Assembly (NCBI GenBank): GCA_003254905.1
Contig: QANU01093679.1
Coordinates: 1,588,185-1,652,184, forward strand
DNA from: Nissolia schottii
Lineage: Eukaryota; Streptophyta; Magnoliopsida; Fabales; Fabaceae
Length of the DNA: 64,000 nucleotides
Direction of reading: 5' to 3'
Below, piece after piece: positions 35,586-48,406 of the stretch. Position 1 is the first letter of the stretch. Each line of letters opens with the position of its first letter. The position numbers and the translations under genes are program-made. Under the pieces are notes generated by a model. It was not told the DNA's origin. It was given only the letters and a program-made list of their open reading frames with translations, and did no database searches.

Positions 35586-37440
35586 AACATTGAATATTAA
35601 AGGACCAAAACAACAGAATGAGTAGTGCTCAAACATTTAAAACAATACTTCACAAACATATACAACATAAGTGCAAAAACATTTGTCACACTACTGCACA
35701 AACATATGCAACATAAGTGCACAAAAATATGAACACAAGTAACACTGAATATTAAAATACCAAACCAGCAGAATGAGTAGTGCCATTCTTAGGTATTGTT
35801 AATTAAACAATGAGTTGGTGGATTCGTCATTTTTACTAGAAAGTTTGTAAAGTCTTGAAATTATAAAATAAGCGATAAACTGAAATTAGTTTGAAACCAG
35901 TAGAGAAAGATGTTGGGATTTGATTCGTAATACAACTTTTATATATCCAATAGTTCCATGCATATGGTCTATCAAATTCTTGATTTCCTCACACCAGTTC
36001 TTATCTTAAATCATCTATGTCTAGCATGATAAGATCATTCGGTTCTCGTTGTTACTTGTCGATGTCTCGTACAATTAACATGGCGAACCGTAATAGCTTC
36101 GGATGTTAAAACGACCATTAAACCTAACTCTATCTCTAGCAATTAGGAATATTAGATGATTTGACCTAGATCCAATTTAATGATGTAGTTTTCACTCACA
36201 AAATCAAATCTCAAATCAGGTTTTAGGTAGTTAAGCTAAAACAAACATTAAGTTCAAGATCAAATCATTGAATATCATAGATCCATATACAAAGAAGTTA
36301 ATATGGATACATGTAAGCTATAAAACTCATCAAATCCCAACAATAGGAAGGTTAGCTATCCATAACCATGGATGTTTCCTAGCTTACAAAAAGAAATCAA
36401 AGAAAACAAGACGATTGGAGAACGACATTGGTGTGTTTCCACTCCACGGTGTGCGTCGACCTTCTAAATCTCTTCCCTTTGCTCCTTGGACGAGGTCTCT
36501 CCTTTCTTTCCTTTTCTCTTTCTAAACTGTAAATTCCCTCCTTCGAAGGAAACACTTTCCTTTTATAGTAAAATTAACGAACGGCCGTTGAACGAATCAC
36601 AGGGGCGCTGAGCGGCCAAAGAGTGGATTTTGGCCCACTGTTGCATTACAAAGGTCGTTGAGCAGCCATAAGGGGTATGCTCAGCGACCAGAACTCCTTT
36701 TTTTCCTTCAATTCTTCTTACTTTGTGCCATTTTGCTCCAAACTCCATTCCTATATCGAAAATTTGACATAAAAGTCATCATTTAACACATATAGCATCC
36801 ATTCTCAACAGTTTAACAACAAGAAACCAAAATAAGGGAGTTCGCTAAAGAATCCTCATTAATTACTCAATATAAATGCCCATTTAGCTTCTAAAACTAC
36901 CAAAATATGACAGTTATCAGTAGTGCACATACATTTGCAACCCTATTGCATAAACATATACAACATAAGTGCACAAACTTATAAAATGATTAACACTACA
37001 TACTAAAGGACCAAAACATGGGAAAAAGTAGTGCACAAACATTTGTCACACTATTGTACAAACATATGTAACATAAGTGCACAAACATATGAGCACAATT
37101 AACACTGAATATTAAAATACCAAACTAGCGGAATGAGTAGTCCACAAACATTTACAACTCTATTGCACAAACATATACAACATAAGTTCACACATATATG
37201 AAATGATTAACACTACATACTAAAGGACCAAAACAGGGAAAAGAGTAGTGTACAAACATTTGCCACACTACTATACAAACAGATGCAACATAAATGCACA
37301 AACATATTAACACAATTAACAAAAATACTAAAAGACCAAACCAAAGGAATGTGTATTGCATAAACATTTGTCACAGTACTTCACAAACATTACAAACATA
37401 AATGCATAAACATATCACATAATTAAATTAGCAGTTTGAT
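35586..37440. repeat. minisatellite array of 22-23-bp units in larger repeats, split by an LTR
   Basis: Units such as 'cacaaacatatgcaacataagtg' (23 bp) are grouped into larger repeats of about 107-155 bp that restart at 'aacactgaatattaaa' or 'aacactacatactaaagga' (35586, 35740, about 36990, 37100, 37208, 37319). The array is interrupted by the LTR at 35781-36919 and resumes in register after it. Next to it, on the minus strand, lies a possible FAR1-like N-terminal remnant, so the array is probably part of a Mutator-type element. Confidence 0.75.
35781..36919 (-). mobile_element. solo LTR, family D, copy 1
   Basis: 1139 bp starting TG and ending CA, flanked by gtag on both sides (35777-35780 and 36920-36923; agtag if the terminal A is shared). 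It sits inside a minisatellite unit that continues unbroken on both sides. On the minus strand it starts TGATAACTGTCATATTTTGG, the form of a gypsy-type LTR start. It aligns along its length with 44427-45572 (shared 'tcttgatttcc', 'tgtcgatgtctcg.acaattaaca', 'taaacctaactctat', 'catcaaatcccaacaata'). No internal retroelement region is attached, so it probably arose by LTR-LTR recombination. Confidence 0.8.
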
Positions 37441-37447
37441 TAACGAG

Positions 37448-37573
37448 TTAAACGTCGTTCATCTCATCGTTTTGATTAGCAAAATCAATTAATGAATTTG
37501 GGCCTCGAATCAATTGATCACCATACTCGTTCGTTGCCTCTATTTGATCTTCAGACTCCATTGATGAATCCAT
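37448..37573 (-). pseudogene. possible N-terminus of a FAR1-related MULE protein
   Basis: A 41-codon frame, acidic, starting MDSSMESEDQIEATNEYG and ending NQNDEMNDV before a stop. It is similar in style to the acidic N-termini of plant FAR1-RELATED SEQUENCE proteins and their Mutator-type relatives. No zinc finger or transposase follows; the minisatellite array lies downstream instead. The family link rests on impression only. Confidence 0.35.
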
Positions 37574-40500
37574 AACTTAGATAAGGTGATCAACATCAGA
37601 ATCCATCAAAACGAAGAACAAATAATGATGTGCGATGATGATTATGCAAAAAATGAAGAACGATGATGAAGAGGAAGAAGAGGACTAAGTGAAGAATCAA
37701 GGAAGAAGAGGACTAGAGTGAGTAAAAACTCGTTTGGGTGTTAGTACAAGTCGCGTTACGATTACGTTTTTCAGTTTTGGGTATGAGATATGGAAAGCAT
37801 TAAACGGTCGTATATTATACGGAATTGGCAGCACGAATACATATAAATGGTTGTACTCTAATCATTTTTTAATGAATTAGCACTGCACATTCACTTCTTG
37901 TTTGGTTATTTGTAAAAATGAAAGAAATTTGTGCCCACACTTTTATTATGATCAATCCTTGTTTTTCAAGTGTGTTTATATGGACACGGATTCAATGTGT
38001 CGGGTTACTTTGAGCATACTAAGTAGAACAATAGATTAGTTACGAGACTACCGCACTTACTTAATGTGCTCAAAGTCATGTGGCACATGGGATATGCAAT
38101 TAGTCTATACATATGGTTTTGACATCCCATTACTATTTTTTTTTAAACAATTGGGCAAAACACCTAAACAACAGGAACAACTAAAACTCTATAATATGGG
38201 AGAATAAAGTATCCAACTTATCGGGCAAAAAAGCTATAGACAAAAAAAAAACTAGGAATAGAATCATAAAGGTGGAATCCTGGATGGATGGTCGTGGTCA
38301 TGCTTAGCCTAAGTATCTGTACAAAAATTTGCTTATCTGAAAATGTGTCTAACCTGAATCTTCCAATTGGTCTCCATGACATCAATGATAGCTTTTACCA
38401 AAAGGGAGCAAAAATCTACTATTATTCAACTAAAAGCCTCTCACATTTTATTTTTTCATAATTATTTCATAATTAGTCTCTCAAACATTTTTTTTTATTT
38501 TAAAATTGCACACCGACAATTTTTATAAGGACATTTTTTGAAAGATAAGACATTTAAATGTGATACTCACATTAATAAAACTTAAAACATCAATCAATCT
38601 TTTGCTCTGTCTAACTTTTTAATTGGTCAATTGGACTCCCTTGTACTACCTTTTGAAGACACCATAGAATCTAACACACACACATATATATATATACACA
38701 CACATAATTGTTTAGTATTTTGTTAAAGCTCGAGAAGAATTTAATATAATCACTTACGAAAGGGGAAGGAAGTTAGAAGAGAAAAGTTTGCCTCTCATTC
38801 ATTCTCCAAGTCCCACACACACACACACACATTAATGGATAAGAATTTCGTATCAACGCAATAGAGTCCTTTTCGGCTTTTCCAAGATAAAGAAAAAAAA
38901 TCGTAGTCAATAAAAACAAAGTAGAGGAGGACTAGCACCAATATCACAAGCCCCTTGAGTTATAGTGTTCCCCTTTCACATGGTAGAATTGAGAATGAAA
39001 GTGTCGGGGCAAAAAGGCCTACATAAGCTTGGAAAGGGAAGTCCCATAGATATGGATCCAAATAAAACTTGGGGAGACCATCCCTGCAACCCATACCCTT
39101 CATTAGTTACATCTTTCTTCAGGATATGGATGGAGGAATGAGTAATAATGACCATACCACTCCAAATTGAGAGTAAACAATCACATTCAACTATTCAAGA
39201 GGGGTAGACCAACCCCTAACATAGTCAATTTTACAAAATTTGTGGTCTCCCCCAATCCCCAATACCCAAAATCAGACGTGGAAATATGTTGATGTATTGT
39301 AGGGTATTGTTTGCTATGATCCTTTTATCTTGTTTAACATGTTTCTTTTTACCAATGTATTTATATATGTACTATATTAGACATGAATGAAGTGTTGTGT
39401 TGACTATGCAAAATTGTACACGTTAACTGGTGTAGTGTGGTGGGGGTGGGGTGGGGTGGTGTGGTGTGATGATGCTGAAACCTGCTAGGAGTGGACCACT
39501 TTTGGACACTAGTGGGTGAAAGCACGACAGCTGAGCCCACAGCCCAATGGCTCGGCCCGGTGGTACACGTGAAGGGGATGTGGGTCGTGGAGCCCATTTG
39601 ATGGTGACCCCACGTCCACCAAGTGGGCCCACACCTTTTCGTCTTCAATGTTTCATCCCATCCCATCACAATAAGGGAGAAAAGAAAAGACACTAGTAAT
39701 ATCCATATCAGTTTTCTGTTTTCCTCATTCCCCAAATAAATAAAAATAGTTAAACCAATTAGTCAGTCAATCAATCAATTAATTGGTTGTTTTTATGCTA
39801 AGAGTAGAATGGATCCCATTAGCAAACTAGCTGTTGTAAGTGAACTCATGCTCTTTGGTCTTCAAGACGCATATGTTCCAGCTCACCACCTTAACTTAGT
39901 TCAACTGATAATTTTCTCATATGCTCCCAAAACTAAATAAATAAATATTTTTTTTCAATAAATAAATAAGTAAAGTAACCTTATTTCGACTCTGGAGCCT
40001 AACTACAAATGATGCGTTGAATAAGTTGCCTTTGAGCAAATATTAGGCAGCTTCTTATGTCCCGCGTTGTGGAACTTTCTAATCAATTTTTTTTTTAAAG
40101 AATTATACACCCACATATATATGGGTATTTACTGAGCATATATTACAATCGTATAATCATTTTAAACTCATTTACTAGTCTACGAGTATTTCAAATCATT
40201 TCTGGCAATTCATTTGTCTAAATAGGTATTAGAATAAAAATAACATTAAAAAAACTAACAGTGCCATTAGAATAAGGTGAATTTTCAATATCCTTGAGAG
40301 CATCATGTCCTTTCTTTACATATATCGTCTAAAATATTTTAAAACATATAAAAATATTCATAATAAATCTTTAATTTATGTTTAGTTACATAGTTTATTT
40401 AGATTTTATTTTTAAACATCAAAAAGAAAATTACATGACTATATAGGACTTTTTAATTCAAATTTAAAAATTCAATTTTTTTAAATAAAAATAAAAAAAT

Positions 40501-42536
40501 TATGCAACCAAACATAAATTAATGATTCGTTGTAAATATTGTCATAGTTATTTAAAAATATTTGAGGTGATATATGACTCATTTATACATATTCAATAAG
40601 AGAAGACACAATATTGTCTAAGACAATACTACTTCGATCGGAACAAATTTAAAATGGTAGTGAACTGAACTAATTTATGCAAAGCAATACTGTAATTGAT
40701 TTTTTTCTTTTTTGCAATCCCACATTTATGTAATTAGAGAACAGAACACCACATACTTGTCATTTACATCTATAAATTCCATATACATGTAGATTTTTCA
40801 CTTATTTTATCTTTTTTTTTTCTTTTTCTTCACCTAAGATATTGACTACCAAAAATAGTGATTAATCATTTTGCATAGTTTAAACCCATTTAGGTCCACA
40901 AATTATTTTGTCATGTTGAATTTCATATATTAATTTTTTTTTTACTTTATACAAATTTTCACGTGTTTTTTTTAATTTGGTTTAACTTGTAGAAAAAATA
41001 TTTTAAAAATAAAAAAATATTTATCCTAAAAGCTTAGGTTAATAAAATGAGACAATTACATGATTTTTACAAAAGAAAATTTAATTCTTTAAAAACAAAA
41101 ACAGAACTTAAGTCCCTCAAACCTTTTACAGTGACCTCCATCTCCCTTTTTAAATAAAACTCAAGGTCCCAATCCATGATTATCACCACTGATGCACACT
41201 TCGCCCGCCTCCTATGTTGCGTCCTGCGTCATCTTCTATGTCGCTCTTTGCTTTTTTCAATTTTCTTCGGCAATTGCTTCTTATTTTTCTCGCACCAATT
41301 TTCTCCAATAATTTCTTTTATTTTTATTTTAAAGAAAATATAATTTTATTCTTGCAATACATCATATGACAGACACGTGTGTACTAACGAATTTTTTAAA
41401 CGTTAAAAGTGACAAAATATCTTATTTATATTATTTAAAAAACTTACAGTGTCAAATTACATATTTTATAATATTAAGAATTAAGTGCACAACCGTCATA
41501 ATATACGAGATAAGTTGTCATTAACCCTTTCACTTATATCCTTTTGGATTTATAACATTAATAAGAAAATCGTGTTGTCCTCACTTGAGTAATTGGAAAA
41601 CAAAAAAAACAAAAAAACCAAAACAAATGGTCATTGACCGAGTCTGAAGCGTTGCTTTCGAATTTAAGAATCATGTTGAAGAAAATCAGACTGAGGACCC
41701 CATCCTAGTTTGGCTCTTATACAGAAGAATCAATCAACGCCAAATTAATCCTATCTCAGAACTACGCGCATGCATCTAGTGGCGGAGCCGACACGTAGAG
41801 TAAGTGGGGGCAATAAAGGACAAAATCTATTTGTAGTGAACATCAAGACACATCAAACCAGCATTGATAATACTGAAATGTAATTCACAGTTAGTACTAA
41901 AACTTTAAACAATACTTCTTCCGTTTTATTATGTCATTTTAGAGTCAACTTAATTGATTGAGTGGACTCTACACAAAATAAAAAATTTAATTTGAATATA
42001 TTTTTTTATCAAATTAGAAACCCTCTCTCCCTCTTCTTAGAAGTAGAAGTACGTCAGGCTGTCCGTCAAAGACTTTCAATCTAATTCATTTATGTACCCA
42101 ACTTAATATCAATCCGATTAAAATTGGATTCATAAAAAATTATCTAAACCAACCTGATGACCCAACTCAACCCAAAATTATTAATTTGAGTTGAATTAGA
42201 TTGATTGAGTTATCTAATTAACCTAGGTCCATGTGCACCCCTAACCACCACCACCTCACTTGCCACTGTCACCTTGTCAGCGCCATCACCACTGCAACCC
42301 CCTCTTTCTCCTGGCTTCGAAGGAGTTGCGAGCAGAGTGTTTTCTTTTGCTTCCAATCCATAAAAGAAAAGAAGTGCCCACATTTTGTAACAACAATATT
42401 GCAACCTTAATCCCTCTTTCCTAACCGTCCTTCCTGTTTGTATCACTCAAAACTTGATCTATCTTTCACCAGTATGCCCCTAACCTAGATCTAGCTAGTA
42501 GCCCACCACCACTCTATCTTTTTAATCTTTTGAGAA
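37574..42536. other. gene-free 5-kb stretch
   Basis: Mostly AT-rich DNA without genes. Notable parts: CA/TA microsatellites at 38676-38706 and 38814-38832; a GC-richer island at 39430-39660 with a G-box (cacgtg) and 'gtgggccc' motifs but no supportable gene; a hAT-like end 'agtggcggagcc' at 41780; a lone Stowaway-like end near 41917; a repeat with Asn/Pro-poor AT sequence from 42060 to 42230. The long frames on the minus strand at 39361-39735 have no family signature. Confidence 0.5.
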
Positions 42537-43146
42537 CACTACAAGAATTTAGTGAATCTCAATGACCAAAATTGACCATTAATCCACTGTTAATCCCTTG
42601 CTAAATGAGTTAACAAGGGATTAACAACAAAATAACAATCAATTTGGTCATCATGAGCGGTTCTAGAGTTGTTAATTAGCTTGGAGAAGAATTTAATCAC
42701 TAATCCTAACAAATTTATTCCAGTGATGAAATTATTAGTTACTATTCCGTCGCTAATGCATAGCTAATTTATGATGGAAATGGTTTCTTAAAATCGTCTC
42801 AGATTTGTGATAAATTGTATCATAACTAAACCCTCGCAGATTCTTCCCAACATTTATCACAAATTTGTTGTTAATTTGTAACTAATCTGACACAAATATA
42901 ACAAATTGCAAAAGGAATTTTGTTGTTAATTTGTCACTACTTCGTCGCTACAAAATTCAATTAATAAATTACTTTTTTTACAAATTTTTAACTTCTTTTA
43001 GAAATTAATTATTAATTAATTAATAAAAAGTAGTGAAATAATAATAATAACAATAATAATAATAATAATAAAAAGCAAATACAATAAAATATTTATGTTT
43101 TGTGGACCCAAAACAAGATTTGGTTTCAAATCTTGATTTATAACAA

Positions 43147-43348
43147 AAGTTTGCCTTCCACTTTTTATTTTAACCAATGTAGGACTAAGAGTGTAGCACT
43201 TGCAACACAAAAAGGTTGTCTTGCCTTGATGTAACTCCTTTCATTTTATAAGAAAAGGCTTGCCTTGAACTTTTCATTTTAACCAATGTGAGACTAAGAA
43301 AGTAGCACTACTTGTAATACAAAAGGGTTGTCTTGTCTTGCTATTTTT
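43147..43348. repeat. tandem duplication inside the CACTA element
   Basis: Two units of about 85-90 bp starting near 43147 and 43256 share 'ttttaaccaatgt', 'gactaag', 'gtagcact' and 'ggttgtcttg.cttg'. They are non-coding and imperfect, thus an old duplication. Confidence 0.7.
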
Positions 43349-44304
43349 ATATTTTTGATCATTGCTTTTGTCAACCTTCCAATGGACTATTGCATGCGTC
43401 TTTAATTCTTCATATTTTAGAGGTTTTGATCTAAAATTATGTATACACAAATGTAGATAATATACTGACAAAAGACTGAATACTAATAAGTAAAAAGATA
43501 CTTTTAAACAACAAAGATTGATAAGAGAAAATGAATATTAATTTATCAAATATTAGTAATAAAATTATATTGTCCAATTTTATGTAAATCATCCATTACG
43601 TCTACGTAATCAAGAAACGTGCTTAGGATGTTTCTATGTAGATCAATATTTTTAATCATATGAAATATAGAAATTCAATGGAAAGTGGAAATAAATTTTT
43701 TTATTATTATTATTATTTATATTCGTTATAGTCATTTTATATTTTAAGGGTAACTTTATGATATATTTATCAAACATTATTTTTCTTAGTTTTACATTTT
43801 AAGAGTCATTTTTACATTATTTTACCAAAACAATCCTGATATAAACTTTTCAATAACAACTTTTAAAGAACTTAAAGATCTCGACAACTTTTAGAAAATC
43901 ATAACATTACCAAACCAAACATTAATGATATGTATACAAATATCTTATAATTTTTTATATACTTTATGGCATATATTAATTATATGTATATATATATTTA
44001 TATAAAATATACATATCTTTTTACACTTTGGTTGAACTCAATTAAAACCATTGAACCAGTGAACCTTTGAACCAATATCTTGACCTCGTTCGATATCTAG
44101 TTCATTTTTCTTAACATTGATGTTTATCGAGAAATTTGCGAGGGATTTATCCCTCACTAAAAGTGAAATAATTTAGTTTAGTTGAAGAGAGTCGTGAGGG
44201 ATTAGTGAGAGAACATTCTCTTGCTAAATTATGTTGAGAGTTTGCAAGGGATTAGCGATGGAATTGTCCCTCGTTGTACGTATTTTAATCGTTTGCGAAG
44301 GATT

Positions 44305-45572
44305 TGTTGAAAGCTTTTTACTCTCTTTATATGTTTTCCTATCTACTGTTTTGCTTTCAAATCCTCAAGGGATTCAAATGCACTACAGTGGATGGGTTGT
44401 CGTCCTCCTCTGGGAGTTGTGATATAAAGTCATTCTTGAGTTTCATTAATTAAACAAGAGGGTTGATTGATGTGGGAATTATATTGGAAAACATATAAAA
44501 TAAAATCAACCGATAAATTGACAACAAATGAAAAGTAGATAGGGAAGCTTGCTGGGAATTAACTTGTATTACAGTTTTCACATATCCATTAACTCAATGC
44601 ATGTGAATTATTAATTCCTTGATTTCTCGCCACCAGTTCTTATCCTACTCATCTCTTTCAAGCATGAGAGAATCATTTGGTTCCTGTTGTTATTTGTCGA
44701 TGTCTCGCACAATTAACAAAACAAACTGAGATAGCTCTGGATGTTAAAATGACTAATAAACCTAACTCTATGTCTAACAATCAGGCATATTAGATGAATT
44801 GATCTAGATCCAACTCAATGATGTTGCTCTCACGCATCTTAAATCAAGTTCTAGTTGATCAGGCTAAAACAAGCATTAAGTGTTAGATCAAATCATGCAA
44901 ATCATAGAAATCAATAGCTTCATATATCAAAGAGTTAAAATGGATACAATCAAACCATAATACTCATCAAATCCCAACAATAAGAGGATTAACTATCCGT
45001 CTTACAAGAAGAAATCAAAGGGCAAGGTGATGGGCGCTCACCATGACACATTCTCACGCTACCATGGTGAGTGTTGTCGTGCTCCTTGAAAGCTCTTGGC
45101 TTCTTCTCTGTTGTCCTTCGAAGTCCCTGTTCTGTGTATGGCTGTGAATCTGAATAATAATATTTGAGTTGAGTTCGTGCTCTATTTATAGAGAAATTAA
45201 AACACAGGTCGCTAAGCAGTTTCAGGGGGTCGTTGAGCAGCTTGCTTGGTTTGAGATTTCTTCACCTTGAAGTTACTTCATCCTTAAGCAAGCTCACTTG
45301 GAATAGAGGTTGCTCAGCAGCCTTGAGAGAGCGCTGAGCGACCAGAAGCCTTATTTAGTTGTTCAATTCTTCTTGCTTCTAATTCCTTTGATGCATGCCT
45401 CTTATCTGTATGGAAAATTTACAAGAATTGCATTATTTTACTCACATGCATCCATTCTCTTGAACTATACTAAAATTATACAAAATTGGGGAATTTGGTT
45501 AGTAAATCCATATTAACAATTCATATAAGTGTCATTCTAACCTATGAAAACACCAAAATGTGACACTTATCA
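44305..45572 (-). mobile_element. LTR insertion, family D, copy 2, nested in the CACTA element
   Basis: Starts TG, ends CA, flanked by exact 5-bp repeats ggatt (44300-44304 and 45573-45577). From 44427 on it aligns with the solo LTR at 35781-36919. The first about 120 bp (44305-44426) have no counterpart in copy 1, so either copy 1 lost them or they are internal sequence beyond the LTR. Because ggatt is frequent in the surrounding CACTA subterminal DNA, the exact left end is less certain than the right one. No gag or pol. Confidence 0.7.
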
Positions 45573-45757
45573 GGATTAGCGAGAATATATTTTACACAGG
45601 ATCATGTCATGCACTCGCTAATTTGTCACTAATTTTTCATTGAACTTCTGAACTTCTGAACTTCTAGACTTCTTGCCTGTCATTTTTTAATTTTTTGTTA
45701 GTAATTTACATTTTGCTCGCTATTTTGTCGTTAATCCGCATTTTTCTTGTAGTGGAA

Positions 45758-46511
45758 TTTAAATTAAAAAATAGCATAAAAATAAAAAAAATTCAACCCA
45801 AATGAACACTGACTGCAAACTTGATGATGATTAGTTCTAGGCTTCTAGCCGATTCAAAGAAGAAAATAACAAAATTGAGAAATTGAACAATCTACAAAGT
45901 AAGAGCATAACAAGCACAAATCTAACTAAAGAAAGGACACCACTACAAAAACAGACCATCAACTAACAAAAGAATAGACCTTCTCTCTCTATGTTTAGAA
46001 TTTTGAAACCACCACAACCACGTTTATCTTCTTTTCCAATCTCATCTAATCCCAGATCTAGTTGAACGAGGGTGTGTCGGGTTGCCATGGGCAGCAAAGT
46101 CGCGCTAGAGGGGTCGATCTAAGTTGGGGAGACACGATAGTGATGGAAAGAATTGGATCTGGGTGAGAAAAATAAAAAGGAAGGTTAGAAAGAAAAAGGT
46201 TGCGATGTCTCCAGAGGGTTGCGGAGGCGGTGGCGTCGGAGGGAGGTGGAGGCGGTGGCATAGGAGGTGCGACAGTGACACTCATGATTGTCACTTGGAG
46301 AAGTGGATGAAGAAGAGAATAGGGAGTTGTTATAAAACTAAAAAAATAGAATGACGCTTTTGTAATAATAAGATATCTCTTTTATTTATAAAAGTACCTT
46401 GCACATGATCCAAAAGATAAAGAGAACCATATTAGTTATTACCAACATGTTCTTATCTAATTAAACTTTTCAAACGAAAAATTAATCATTCAATCTTGCA
46501 AGATCCTGCTT
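45758..46511. other. gene-free stretch
   Basis: No supportable gene. A GC-rich patch at 46060-46280 has short frames on both strands with Pro- or Gly-rich low-complexity translation only. 'cactacaaaaa' at 45946 is a lone CACTA-like end. Confidence 0.45.
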
Positions 46512-46582
46512 AATAATATAATTTTAAGCAATCAAAATCTATTGCTGATAAAGCAAATTTTTATATAAAATGATAAGATGAT

Positions 46583-46870
46583 GAGTTTTTTACTATATTG
46601 CCCCCTCTTAATAAAATATATTGCAAAAATGCACCTGTTTCAAAACATATTACAGGAATACACCTATTTTGGTCAGCATGACACTCGTGGCCACGTGGCG
46701 AAGCCACGTCATATTCGCCAATTCGGTAGGCAAATCAGTGCCAAATTCGCTAATAGGCTAGGCGAGTCACAGTGAAAATCGCCAATCTACTAGGTGAATC
46801 ACAATGAAAATCGCTAACCTGGAAACCACATCACCACCATATTCGCCAACCGGTTTGGTGAATTCAACAC
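46583..46870. repeat. left terminal inverted repeat of the MULE
   Basis: About 288 bp matching the complement of 51885-52165 with scattered substitutions and small indels. It contains several repeats of a 'ttcgccaat.cg.taggc(g)aat' phrase. Confidence 0.9.
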
Positions 46871-48406
46871 AAATTTGCCAACCAATTTGGCAAATTTGCC
46901 CTCAGGTAATATCCACAATTTTACATTTAAACCCTCTTTTACCTTTATTTGCAAATAAAGTCCCTGGCCAAAATCATTCATTCCCACCTTTTATTTGGGC
47001 CAAGGATAACATGGCACACCTCATCTTTGGAACCATTGCATGGTACGCCAAAAATTGAGTTAAAACAAGGGTCAAAATTATTTGTCATGCCACCGCACAA
47101 GTTAGGCACACGTTTTTAAAAATTGCAAAAAAAAAATTTGCTCTCTTGATTTTGCAAGCCAATCCATTATCCTTTCTCTCACTTAAACTCAGATTCAATC
47201 TCCTCACCATCATGTCAGTACATCTGCCTTATGTTTTGTTTACTTGCGACTCTAATTAGTTTTTCCTTTATCTCAATTGATTAGTTAATTAACAATAACA
47301 ATAAAGCAATACTACATATACAAATCTCAAACCCATAAATCTCTCTTGGGTGAGACTTTGGGTGAGACTTTGTGACATTCATGTTATTTTTTAGTTCAAA
47401 TTTGGGAGTTTATGGCCAAATTTGAGTAGATGGTGATTTAGGACTTTCCAAGTTTGGTTTTTTGGTTATGAATTAAGAATTGTTGGGGATGATTTTCATT
47501 GGGACTTAGAGAGAGAGACATGTTTTTCCAAAAATTGTATTAGGAGCCAAAGAGGCAACTAAACAAAAATAGGAAACAAAATCAAAACCACCATTCATAA
47601 AATCTAATACTCCTATAATTAAGCCCCAAAATCGGCACCCTTTAAATTAGAATCAATAGAAAATCCTAAATTTGTAACAATAATCCAAATCAATCAAATT
47701 ACTCAGCAATTGACAAAGAGAAGGATTCCATTGGAATCAAAGGCAAGGAAGGGCATATGGCTTTGGTGGCGGCGGTGATGGGGCTTCTGTGGTAGTGGTA
47801 CGAAGGCTCCATGCCCTCTTCAGCCTTGGCACCAAGAAAGGACTGTCATCACTTGTAGGAAGCCGAATCTTCCTTGAGAGTCCATGTTTTTCACAAGCAC
47901 ACACTCAAATCACTGTGATAATTACCCTTTGCTTGGATAAAGAAAGAAAATAGAAGGAAAGAAAATGGGAAGAAGAGAAAATTTCCATATAAATGAGTAA
48001 TTTTCACTCCTATTGCGTGGTTCAAGAGAAAATGGAAAGAAAGAAAATGAAAAGGATGAGGGATCCACCATTTTCACTCCTATAGTGGCACATGGGATCC
48101 ACAGCCTATGTTTTAAATTCCCAACTTTAAGATTTGAACAATTGCAAGGATATTTATTATATTAGAACCTTTTGTTCTTGATAGGGCTAGATGTTAAGTC
48201 ATTGCATGCAGTTTATGGTTGTCATGTAGGTGATATAACATTTATGTTTCAAACAAAAACAAGAGTTGCACATTTATATAAAATTGCATATAATAAAAAT
48301 ACATAAGTTAAAAGTATGTTACATAAAACTAAAATAACTAAATTAAAGATAACAAAGTCATTAGTAAAGAAAGCAAATTAAATTAAAGCTAACAAAGTCA
48401 CTAATG

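Larger units (their letters stand above)
42537..45754. mobile_element. non-autonomous CACTA (En/Spm) transposon with nested LTR
   Basis: Begins cactacaagaattt and ends with the complement of that (tttttcttgtagtg), the classic CACTA terminal repeat. The 3-bp duplication gaa flanks both ends (42534-42536 and 45755-45757). Subterminal DNA is rich in repeats of 'gggattagcga' and 'cgctaatttgtcactaa' types. The element is 3218 bp, of which 44305-45572 is a later LTR insertion, leaving about 1.95 kb. No transposase remains. An (AAT)n run lies at 43039-43072. Confidence 0.87.

Noticed and set aside
39361..39735. 124-codon minus-strand frame
   Set aside because: The translation is His/Thr/Pro-rich low complexity after a short hydrophobic start and matches no family I know; better explained by the GC-rich island.
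35781..45572. One 9.8-kb LTR retrotransposon bounded by the two related LTRs
   Set aside because: Each LTR has its own flanking duplication, the intervening DNA has no retroelement genes and includes a CACTA end, and the copies are strongly diverged.
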